DNA from: Oscillospiraceae bacterium | GTDB lineage: Bacteria > Bacillota > Clostridia > Oscillospirales > Acutalibacteraceae | Length of the DNA: 13,105 nt | Assembly: GCA_902796295.1 (NCBI GenBank) | Contig: CADBOL010000266.1 | Coordinates: 1-13,105, forward strand | Direction: 5' to 3' | Shown here: one piece after another, positions 1-6,063 of the stretch | Layout: the number at the start of each line of letters is the position of its first letter | Numbering within the stretch: the first letter of the stretch is position 1 | Position numbers and translations under genes: made by a program | Notes under the pieces: generated by a model | Databases searched by the model: none | What the model saw: only the letters and a program-made list of their open reading frames with translations | What the model was told of the DNA's origin: nothing

Positions 1-111
1 AGCTTCGGAATCCAGAGCATACCCACGCTGATTTATTTCAAAGACGGCAAAGCAGTCGATCAGCTGGTCGGTTACAGGCCGAAAGAGGATATACTGGCTT
101 TCATAAAATGA
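1..111 (+). CDS. Thioredoxin, C-terminal fragment (gene starts left of window)
   Basis: The first 36 codons are open in frame 1 and end at a TGA. The peptide begins SFGIQSIPTLIYFKDGK, which is the cis-proline block and following strand of a thioredoxin fold, then GY and a short C-terminal helix. In thioredoxins the proline of the SIPT stretch packs against the redox CxxC site and contacts substrate. The CxxC motif itself would lie upstream and is not visible, so classical thioredoxin and a thioredoxin-domain relative cannot be told apart. A strong terminator follows within 20 nt, so this is the last gene of its transcript and is separate from the next operon. Confidence 0.85.
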   Translation, partial: SFGIQSIPTLIYFKDGKAVDQLVGYRPKEDILAFIK

Positions 112-130
112 AACCGAATAAGTATTTTAA

Positions 131-165
131 AAAGAGAGCGGAGAGACGCTCTCTTTATTCTTTTT
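131..165 (+). terminator. Intrinsic terminator after thioredoxin gene
   Basis: A perfect 10-bp stem (AAAGAGAGCG at 131-140 with CGCTCTCTTT at 147-156) closes a 6-nt loop and is followed by a T-rich run (ATTCTTTTTAT). This is a canonical rho-independent terminator. It lies just upstream of the next promoter and so insulates the two transcription units. Confidence 0.9.
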
Positions 166-168
166 ATC

Positions 169-197
169 TTGACAATCCGGCATTGCCGTGGTATAAT
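169..197 (+). promoter_or_regulatory. Consensus sigma-A promoter of the AbrB-ABC operon
   Basis: A perfect -35 box TTGACA (169-174) is separated by 17 nt from a perfect -10 box TATAAT (192-197). Transcription should start near 203-205. A promoter this close to consensus is expected to be strong unless repressed, which fits the repeat cluster overlapping the -10 and start site. Confidence 0.9.
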
Positions 198-227
198 CAA
201 GTATAACAAATCATACTTTTCATACTT
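191..227 (+). promoter_or_regulatory. Candidate operator: nested GTAT/ATAC inverted repeats
   Basis: Two GTAT copies (191-194, 201-204) face two ATAC copies (213-216, 222-225). The inner pair extends to AAGTAT (199-204) and ATACTT (213-218). The inner and outer pairs share a centre at about position 208. The right-hand copies sit in a tandem repeat of CATACTTTT (212-220 and 221-229). The cluster overlaps the -10 box and the start site, where a repressor would act. The AbrB-type protein encoded immediately downstream is the obvious candidate ligand; that link is inference. Confidence 0.5.
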
Positions 228-232
228 TTACC

Positions 233-238
233 AGGGAG
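233..238 (+). promoter_or_regulatory. Ribosome binding site fixing the AbrB-like start
   Basis: AGGGAG lies 8 nt before the ATG at 247. The reading frame is open further upstream, but any earlier start would fall in the promoter, before the transcription start, so 247 is the supported start. Confidence 0.8.
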
Positions 239-246
239 ATGATTTT

Positions 247-474
247 ATGAATACACCGGAAGGAAAATATGCCTGGAGCGTCACCGTCGGCACCAAAGGG
301 CAGATTGTAATACCCAAAGATGCAAGGGATATGTTCGGTATAAATCCGGGTGACACTATCCTGCTTCTCGGTGACAAAAAGAGAGGGCTCGCCATACCGC
401 CGAAATCATCATTCGCATCTTTTTTTTCAAGGATTTTCGGCGCGGAAAACACGGATAACGGGGAGGCGGAATAA
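247..474 (+). CDS. AbrB/SpoVT-family DNA-binding regulator
   Basis: This 75-residue protein carries a SpoVT-AbrB swapped-hairpin domain at about residues 9-52, with the family pattern TKGQIVIPKDARDMFGI followed by PGD and a beta strand. Such proteins dimerise to form a DNA-binding beta barrel and act as transition-state or autoregulatory repressors. The C-terminal 25 residues are polar and unassigned. The gene is first in an operon, its stop overlaps the ATG of the ABC ATPase gene (TAATG), and its promoter holds a symmetric repeat cluster. Its likely job is to repress its own operon and so control the transporter. Antitoxin (MazE-type) function is less likely because no toxin gene is next to it. 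Confidence 0.85.
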   Translation: MNTPEGKYAWSVTVGTKGQIVIPKDARDMFGINPGDTILLLGDKKRGLAIPPKSSFASFFSRIFGAENTDNGEAE

Positions 475-1214
475 TGAGAGTACTTGAAGTAACCGGTCTT
501 TGCAAGCGCTACCCGAAATTCACTCTTGACAGCGTGTGCTTTTCTCTTGACAGCGGCAGGATCATGGGTCTCATCGGCAGAAACGGTGCCGGTAAAACCA
601 CCACTCTCAAATCAATATTCAACCTCGTTCATCCCGACAGCGGCACTGTGCGCATTCTCGGTATGGATTTGCCTGCCGATGAGGATGAAATCAAACAGCG
701 CATCGGTTTCGCCGGCGGAGCGGTTGATTACTACAAGCGCAAAAAGCTGTGTGAAATCTGTGCCGTGACAAGCAGATTTTACAAAAACTGGGATAATGAA
801 TCTTACCGTAAATATATGACCGCTTTTTCTCTTGACGAAGAAAAAACTCCGTCTGAGCTTTCGGAGGGTATGCGGGTCAAATTCAGTCTGACTCTTGCGC
901 TCTCTCACCGCGCGGAGCTGCTGATTCTCGATGAACCGACAAGCGGGCTTGACCCCGTTTCGCGCGCGGAGCTGCTTGATACTTTCATCTTTCTGAGAGA
1001 TAAAGGCGTGAGCATCTTGTTTTCAACACACATCACAACAGATCTTGAAAAATGCGCCGATGACATTACTTATATTGCCGGCGGCAGACTGATTGCCTGC
1101 GAACCTATGGAAGAATTCATGAAAAGAAACTCATCTGCCGGGTACGGAAATTCACTTGAGGATATTATGGTTCACTATGAAAAGGAGTCGCTTTATGAAA
1201 AACTTGCTGATTAA
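474..1214 (+). CDS. ABC transporter ATP-binding protein, YtrB-like
   Basis: This 246-residue ATPase has a Walker A at residues 35-42 (GRNGAGKT), Walker B LLILDEP at 149-155, a D-loop SGLDP and the switch His186 in FSTHIT. The signature motif is LSEGM (129-133) instead of LSGGQ, as is common in YtrB-type ATPases of Firmicutes. The segment FYKNWD (102-107) also recalls that group. The usual Q-loop glutamine is not evident: the equivalent stretch reads IGFAGGAVDYY. The gene overlaps the regulator stop by 1 nt and the permease start by 20 nt, so the three are translated together. It probably powers an ABC-2 type export or envelope-stress transporter; the substrate is unknown. Relatives answer to cell-wall antibiotics, but nothing here proves that role. 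Confidence 0.88.
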   Translation: MRVLEVTGLCKRYPKFTLDSVCFSLDSGRIMGLIGRNGAGKTTTLKSIFNLVHPDSGTVRILGMDLPADEDEIKQRIGFAGGAVDYYKRKKLCEICAVTSRFYKNWDNESYRKYMTAFSLDEEKTPSELSEGMRVKFSLTLALSHRAELLILDEPTSGLDPVSRAELLDTFIFLRDKGVSILFSTHITTDLEKCADDITYIAGGRLIACEPMEEFMKRNSSAGYGNSLEDIMVHYEKESLYEKLAD

Positions 1215-1848
1215 AGAAATGCGTCTCGCTTCATCTCCGCTTTCTTTCATTTTTCTCGTCGCGTCGTTAATGACTATGCTGCCCGGCTATCCGATACTCA
1301 TGAGCGCGTTTTTTATATGCTTTGGTATCTTTCACTCTTTTCAGAATGCGCGCGAGGCCAATGACACGCTTTATTCCGTTTTGCTTCCGGTTAAGAAGAG
1401 CGATTTTGTCAAGGCAAAATATGCTTTTATCTGCCTTATTCAGCTCGCGGGATTCCTCCTGTGCTCCGCGCTGACCGCTCTGCGTATGACGGCGCTGTCA
1501 GACGCAAAGCCGTATGTAACCAATGCTCTGATGAATGCTACTCCCGTTTATCTCGCATTTATCCTGCTGATTTACACCGCATTCAATATTCTTTTCGCGG
1601 GCGGGTTTTTTAAAACAGCTTACAAAATCGGGGTTCCGTTTCTTCATTTCGGAATAGCGGTGTTTTTGCTTACAGCTGCCGCCGAGACTCTGCCTCACCT
1701 GCCCGGGCTTGCATTCCTTCGCTCCCCCGCAGGAGAAAAAACCGGCATCCAGCTTCTCGCTCTTGCAATCTGCGTGGTTATCTACGCCGCCGCGACATAC
1801 GCTGCCTGCAAAAATTCGGAGCGCAGATTTGAAAAAATTGATTTGTAA
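1195..1848 (+). CDS. ABC-2-type membrane permease
   Basis: The 217-residue protein begins MKNLLIKEMRL and has about six hydrophobic segments (roughly residues 13-30, 33-50, 75-93, 115-135, 140-160 and 187-205). The segment NDTLYSVLLPVKKSDFVKAK after the second helix matches the conserved cytoplasmic stretch of ABC-2 permeases of the ABC2_membrane_5 type. It should pair with the ATPase just upstream to form the transport channel. The start at 1195 is chosen because AAAGGAG (1181-1187) lies 7 nt before it; a longer TTG-initiated form from 1156 has no such support. The gene overlaps the ATPase gene by 20 nt, which indicates coupling. The substrate cannot be read from sequence. Confidence 0.82.
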   Translation: MKNLLIKEMRLASSPLSFIFLVASLMTMLPGYPILMSAFFICFGIFHSFQNAREANDTLYSVLLPVKKSDFVKAKYAFICLIQLAGFLLCSALTALRMTALSDAKPYVTNALMNATPVYLAFILLIYTAFNILFAGGFFKTAYKIGVPFLHFGIAVFLLTAAAETLPHLPGLAFLRSPAGEKTGIQLLALAICVVIYAAATYAACKNSERRFEKIDL

Positions 1849-1854
1849 AGATGT

Positions 1855-1898
1855 GCCGCCGCAAACGGATTATCCCCGTCTGCGGCGGCTCTTTCAAT
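1855..1898. terminator. Shared hairpin between convergent genes
   Basis: A 9-bp GC-rich stem (GCCGCCGCA at 1855-1863 with TGCGGCGGC at 1881-1889) is extended by ACGG/CCGT inside. It lies between the end of the ABC permease gene and the end of the convergent hydrolase gene. T-rich tracts are short on both sides (TCTTTC on plus; CATCTTT on minus), so termination efficiency is uncertain, but position and stem strength support a bidirectional terminator. Confidence 0.65.
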
Positions 1899-1905
1899 AT
1901 GATAA

Positions 1906-3366
1906 TCAATACAATACTGCCATAAGGTCTTTCATAAATTTTTCGTTATCTTCGGAAATTGCTCCGTTTCCCTCATGATATAAAAGCCAGCGCGGATATT
2001 CTGCAAATGTCTCAACTGTCGCCTGCCCGTCATGATAAAGAAGGGTCTGTGTGAATTCGTCAAGATAATCACTCCACGCGCTGTGTGTAAGCCCTCTTAT
2101 AAACCAGGTCTGCTCCGGGAACATGCAGGCAGCGGCGTTGATATTGTAATCGGGCGAGATATAACCGGCTTCCGCTCCTTTAGCCTGCTCGGCAGTAAGC
2201 ATATCACCGTGGGGCGCGCAGATTGCCCCGAAAGAGGCGTATTTTGTGTCAATCACGGTGTCGCTCTCATTAACCCATGAGTCGGTCATAAACATACCGT
2301 AATAACCGTATCTTGCTATAACATAAAGATTTGCGTCTTCGTTTATCTTTTTCAGGGTTTCGGCTTTGTAGGGCCTGATTTTTTCATCATATTCCTTTAT
2401 TTTTTCCTTAAGGCCGCTCCTGTCGGTCGGGTCGTTTTTATAGACAAAATCAAACACATAGTCATATGCGCTTTCCGCCTTGTCATCGGGAACCATTGAC
2501 CAGATGCTCAGCCAGCCGCCGAAAAGCGGAACGAGTGACGGACCTATTCTCTCCATGCCGATTTTCTCCATCATCTTGTTTACAAGATCGCAGAGTGAAC
2601 CGGTTATTTTTGTCTTATAAAGGGAATCAAACAGGAAATCGAGAAACTTTTCGCTGTCGGAATATGATACGGAAGCTTTGAGAAACTCGGTGAGCGCATC
2701 GTCTCTGAAAACGATATTGCCGGTAAATAAATCGCCGGTGTAATCCTCTCCGAAAACCGCTGTGGAATTATATACCCAGCTCCTGATTTTTGAGGTGCCG
2801 TAAAGGCGCGCGTAGGTTGTGAGAATCACTCCCCCGTAGCTGTGCGCCTCGGCGGTGATCTGATCGGCTCCCGAAGCCTTAAGCACATAGTCTATAAAAT
2901 CATTGAGCTGCGCTGCCACCTCGATGGGGCTTATACGCCAGTCATATACGAAACTGAGCTTTGATGTTTTATCAATGGATTCCGCCGGAGGATAAGACCA
3001 TCTGATGCCCGATTTATCGTGAACGGTGCCGTCGGGGGCAAGCTCAATTGAAGCAAAAAGCTCATCAACTATCGGGAAAACCTTATCGGCAAACTTTTTA
3101 TAGTCATGGGTTATCATAAGCGCGCCGAGTGACGGCAGAGATCTGAAAACCGCGCTCACTATATCCTTTGCGGCGGGCGGCCAGGCAAGAGCGGAGTTCT
3201 CATCCGACGGGTCAACATAAATTGACGAGCCCATGAATCCGTGGATAAACACAAAAGGACAATCGCGCTCGGGCTCACTCTTTTCCGAAGCTCCCGATGC
3301 CGTAATGGAGAAAATCATCGCAATCACAAGCACTGCGGCGATAACTGCCTTGAATTTTTTCATCAT
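1906..3366 (-). CDS. Secreted alpha/beta-hydrolase, LCAT/lipase-like
   Basis: The 486-residue protein starts with a signal peptide (basic MMKKFK, hydrophobic residues 7-22, likely cleavage near ITASGA). The mature part opens with FVFIHGFMGSS (39-48), the HG oxyanion strand of lipases. The nucleophile elbow is AHSYGG with Ser176; the usual first glycine of GxSxG is alanine. Asp369 in ESDTVID and His428 in GLTHSAWSDY fit the acid and base of the triad, in LCAT/PGAP1-like spacing. The region between about 205 and 345 would form a large lid or cap. It likely cleaves an ester (lipid, or an acyl or acetyl group) outside the cell; the substrate is unknown. Two adjacent ATGs are possible starts (3366 and 3363), with GAAGG just upstream. 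It is divergent from the acetylation cassette. Confidence 0.75.
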   Translation of the reverse strand: MMKKFKAVIAAVLVIAMIFSITASGASEKSEPERDCPFVFIHGFMGSSIYVDPSDENSALAWPPAAKDIVSAVFRSLPSLGALMITHDYKKFADKVFPIVDELFASIELAPDGTVHDKSGIRWSYPPAESIDKTSKLSFVYDWRISPIEVAAQLNDFIDYVLKASGADQITAEAHSYGGVILTTYARLYGTSKIRSWVYNSTAVFGEDYTGDLFTGNIVFRDDALTEFLKASVSYSDSEKFLDFLFDSLYKTKITGSLCDLVNKMMEKIGMERIGPSLVPLFGGWLSIWSMVPDDKAESAYDYVFDFVYKNDPTDRSGLKEKIKEYDEKIRPYKAETLKKINEDANLYVIARYGYYGMFMTDSWVNESDTVIDTKYASFGAICAPHGDMLTAEQAKGAEAGYISPDYNINAAACMFPEQTWFIRGLTHSAWSDYLDEFTQTLLYHDGQATVETFAEYPRWLLYHEGNGAISEDNEKFMKDLMAVLY

Positions 3367-3422
3367 AACTACCTTCTTTTCCCGGTTTTATCAGTGACGG
3401 GGCGGCAATCCCCTGCCTTGTC

Positions 3423-3451
3423 ATAATATCAAATAGGGATTGCAAAATCAA
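3423..3451 (-). promoter_or_regulatory. Promoter of the secreted hydrolase gene
   Basis: Read on the minus strand, TTGATT (3451-3446) is followed after exactly 17 nt by TATTAT (3428-3423). Transcription would start near 3416, about 50 nt before the start codon. It is back to back with the plus-strand promoter; the two -35 boxes are 24 bp apart. Confidence 0.7.
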
Positions 3452-3475
3452 TATGTAAATTAACATAAATTACAG

Positions 3476-3504
3476 TTGACTTTTGACATCTCTCACAATA
3501 TAAT
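3476..3504 (+). promoter_or_regulatory. Promoter of the SGNH-MBOAT-DHHW cassette
   Basis: TTGACT (3476-3481) and TATAAT (3499-3504) are separated by 17 nt. Transcription should start near 3511, giving a short leader before the ribosome site at 3521. A second TTGACA at 3483 is too close to the -10 box to serve as its -35. Confidence 0.8.
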
Positions 3505-3520
3505 AATTTTATAAGTATAT

Positions 3521-3525
3521 GGGAG
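3521..3525 (+). promoter_or_regulatory. Ribosome binding site deciding the SGNH lipoprotein start
   Basis: GGGAG directly abuts an ATG at 3526, leaving no spacing for that codon, but lies 9 nt before the in-frame ATG at 3535. The later ATG is therefore the likely start, removing three residues from the longest frame. Confidence 0.7.
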
Positions 3526-3534
3526 ATGAAAAGA

Positions 3535-4635
3535 ATGAAAAGGTCAAAGCATTTTCCGTTGCTTATATTTCTCTTAATTTTGCTCACATTTACAGGCTGC
3601 GCAGGCAGAGATCTCTCTGCGATGATCGGAAAAACTCCCTCACTCGTGACAGATGAAGAAACACTTTCGGGTGAGAGTATTATCACAGAGCTTACCGAAA
3701 TGCTGAATGATGAAGAGACGGATACTTTGTCACAGTATCGGGAATCTGCCGCTCAACAAACAACAGCAGAAATGGAAACCACCACCCAGATTGAGTCGGG
3801 CGAGGCAGAAGTCACATCCAGAAGATTCAACACCCTCGATGTGCCTTCATCTTTTTCCGAGTCATTATCAGACAGCACTTCTTCATCCGGCACGGTATCA
3901 CAGGCGGTTGATACAGCCACTGCCGAGAAAATCACCTCATCTAAAATGAGGCTGTCGGATATTTTCAGCAATGACATACTTTCAAGCGCCGCGCCCAAAA
4001 AAGAAGCTCACGGCAGTGAGTTTTTCAATGATGCCGTCTTTGTCGGAGACAGTATCACGGTCGGTCTTGAATACTATGTCAATAACGAGCGCAAGGCGGG
4101 CAGAGACTGTCTGGGTACGGCTCAGTTCCTCTGCGAGGGCAGTATGAGCTACACAAACTCGCGCGGTGCGGTCGGCGCTCAGCACAAAATCCACCCGAAA
4201 TACAACGGGCAGGAAGTGCTTATTGAAGACGGCGTTAAGCTCTGCGGAGCAAAAAAAGTCTTTCTTATGCTGGGTATGAATGATTTCCTTGCCTATAATT
4301 TGGACAAAGTCAAGAGTAATATAAGGGACACGATAGATAAAATCAAAGCGACAAACCCGGGCGTAAGGATCTATATTGAATCCGTTACACCCATAACCAA
4401 AGGCAAGGAACACGATAATTTCACAAACGCAAACATAGATTCATTCAATCAGATTCTCAAATCAATCGCCGGCGAATACAGCCTGCGGTATATCGATATA
4501 AACTCCGTGCTGAGAGATTCCGAAGGGTATCTCAAGGCCGAATACTGCGGAGATAACGGCGAAAAAGGTATGGGAATCCATATGAGCGCGGCAGGCAGCA
4601 AGGCCTGGATCAATTATCTGATAAACAACTTTTAG
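3535..4635 (+). CDS. SGNH/GDSL-family hydrolase or acyltransferase, predicted lipoprotein
   Basis: The 366-residue protein begins with a lipoprotein signal: basic MKRSKHF, hydrophobic core, then FTGC with Cys22 as the lipidated residue. Residues about 25-160 form a low-complexity Ser/Thr/Glu-rich spacer, followed by an SGNH domain. Block I is VFVGDSITVG with nucleophile Ser173; block III is LGMND (Asn249); the block V histidine is His349 in GMGIHMS. The Asp normally three residues before that His is Met, and Asp340 is the closest acidic residue, so the triad is atypical. The gene heads a cassette with an MBOAT and a DHHW gene, which suggests it transfers or removes acetyl groups on an envelope glycan. 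Whether it acts as esterase or transferase cannot be decided from sequence. Confidence 0.82.
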   Translation: MKRSKHFPLLIFLLILLTFTGCAGRDLSAMIGKTPSLVTDEETLSGESIITELTEMLNDEETDTLSQYRESAAQQTTAEMETTTQIESGEAEVTSRRFNTLDVPSSFSESLSDSTSSSGTVSQAVDTATAEKITSSKMRLSDIFSNDILSSAAPKKEAHGSEFFNDAVFVGDSITVGLEYYVNNERKAGRDCLGTAQFLCEGSMSYTNSRGAVGAQHKIHPKYNGQEVLIEDGVKLCGAKKVFLMLGMNDFLAYNLDKVKSNIRDTIDKIKATNPGVRIYIESVTPITKGKEHDNFTNANIDSFNQILKSIAGEYSLRYIDINSVLRDSEGYLKAEYCGDNGEKGMGIHMSAAGSKAWINYLINNF

Positions 4636-4659
4636 TTTTAATTATAAAGTGAGGACAAT

Positions 4660-6060
4660 ATGGTATTTTCAAGCTTAATGTTTTTGTTTGTATTTTTACC
4701 TGTTGTCCTCATCATATATTATCTGCTTCCGGCAAAATTCAGAAATGCGTTTTTGCTGGTTGCGGATTTGTTTTTTTACGGATGGGGCGAACCGGTACTT
4801 GTATTGCTGATGGTGTTTTCCATTGCCGTCAACTATGCTGCCGGTCTGATGATAGATAAAGCCGAAAGCGAAAAGAAGAAAAAAATCATTCTTATCGCAT
4901 CGGTCATTATCGACCTCGGGATGCTGGCGTTTTTCAAATACGCAGGATTCATCTCGCAGAATCTTAAAATCATACTCCCCTTCCTGAATATTAAAGTGCT
5001 TGAAATCCCGTTGCCCATCGGCATATCATTCTATACCTTCCAGATAATGTCATACACCATTGACGTTTACAGAGGCAATACCGGTGTGCAGAAAAACCCG
5101 ATATCTTTCGGCACTTATGTCTCGCTCTTCCCTCAGCTCATTGCTGGCCCGATAGTGAGATACCGCGATGTCGATGCCCAGCTTGCCGGAAGACACGAAA
5201 ACGCAGAGCTTTTCGCAAAAGGAGTACGGCTTTTCATGGCGGGGCTCGCCAAAAAAATCCTGCTTGCAAACCCGATGGGGCTGTTATGGGATACAATGCG
5301 CGAGACCTCCGGCAGAGGAGCGCTCGGCTCCTGGATGGGAATCATCGCCTTCTCACTGCAGATTTATTTTGATTTCAGCGGATACTCGGATATGGCAAGA
5401 GGCCTTGGCAATATGTTCGGCTTCGAGTTCCTGAAAAACTTCGATTATCCTTATATTTCAAAAAGCATTACGGAATTCTGGAGAAGATGGCATATTTCCC
5501 TGGGCACCTGGTTCAAGGAATATGTCTATATCCCGCTGGGCGGAAACCGCAAAGGAACGGCAAGACAGATTGTCAATATACTGATTGTATGGATGCTTAC
5601 GGGATTCTGGCACGGCGCAAGCTGGAATTTCCTCTTATGGGGCCTCTATTTCGGAATAATACTCATATTTGAAAAGCTTTTCCTGCTAAGACTTCTCGAT
5701 AAGCTCCCGGCGGTATTCTCACATATATATTCGATATGTCTTATCATATTCGGCTGGGTGATTTTTTACTACTCGGACGATGTCGGCGGCTTCAGGGCTC
5801 TCGCGGAATTTGTTCCCACACTTTTCGGCGGCGGACTCATTTCGGATGACGCCCTGCACATAACACTCTCTTATCTTCCCACTGTCATTATGGGAATAAT
5901 CGCATCAACGCCTCTCATAAGGCGCATATACGACAGACTCAGAAACAAATCGGAACGCTTTGTCATTGCGGAAGCGGCGGCGGTAATCATCCTGCTGATA
6001 ATCTGCACGGCAAGCCTCGTAAACAACGCTTACAATCCGTTTATTTATTTTAAGTTTTAA
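4660..6060 (+). CDS. MBOAT-family O-acyltransferase (AlgI/DltB-like)
   Basis: This 466-residue polytopic membrane protein has about 11-12 hydrophobic segments. It opens MVFSSLMFLFVFLPVV, typical of bacterial AlgI-type MBOATs, and carries PLPIGISFYTFQ (118-128). The family core reads FWRRWHISLGTWF (273-285, His278) and the catalytic-histidine motif is FWHGASWN (316-323, His318). Length matches the AlgI/PatA group. By analogy with AlgI, it takes an acyl group, probably acetyl, from a cytoplasmic donor and passes it across the membrane. The next gene encodes an AlgX/AlgJ-like partner and the previous one an SGNH lipoprotein, so the acceptor is most likely a surface polysaccharide or wall polymer. 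A DltB role is less likely because no dltA, dltC or dltD is present. GAGGA (4651-4655) precedes the ATG. Confidence 0.92.
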   Translation: MVFSSLMFLFVFLPVVLIIYYLLPAKFRNAFLLVADLFFYGWGEPVLVLLMVFSIAVNYAAGLMIDKAESEKKKKIILIASVIIDLGMLAFFKYAGFISQNLKIILPFLNIKVLEIPLPIGISFYTFQIMSYTIDVYRGNTGVQKNPISFGTYVSLFPQLIAGPIVRYRDVDAQLAGRHENAELFAKGVRLFMAGLAKKILLANPMGLLWDTMRETSGRGALGSWMGIIAFSLQIYFDFSGYSDMARGLGNMFGFEFLKNFDYPYISKSITEFWRRWHISLGTWFKEYVYIPLGGNRKGTARQIVNILIVWMLTGFWHGASWNFLLWGLYFGIILIFEKLFLLRLLDKLPAVFSHIYSICLIIFGWVIFYYSDDVGGFRALAEFVPTLFGGGLISDDALHITLSYLPTVIMGIIASTPLIRRIYDRLRNKSERFVIAEAAAVIILLIICTASLVNNAYNPFIYFKF

Positions 6061-6063
6061 CAG

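Noticed and set aside
3395..3423. TGAC-GGGG ... CCCC-GTCA inverted repeat upstream of the hydrolase gene
   Set aside because: The arms are interrupted and unequal, and the site gives only a weak hairpin; not enough to call an operator.
3483..3488. TTGACA as -35 of the cassette promoter
   Set aside because: Only 10 nt separate it from TATAAT at 3499; TTGACT at 3476 has the correct 17-nt spacing.
3526..3528. ATG at 3526 as start of the SGNH lipoprotein
   Set aside because: The GGGAG ribosome site abuts this codon directly, leaving no spacing; ATG 3535 is properly spaced.
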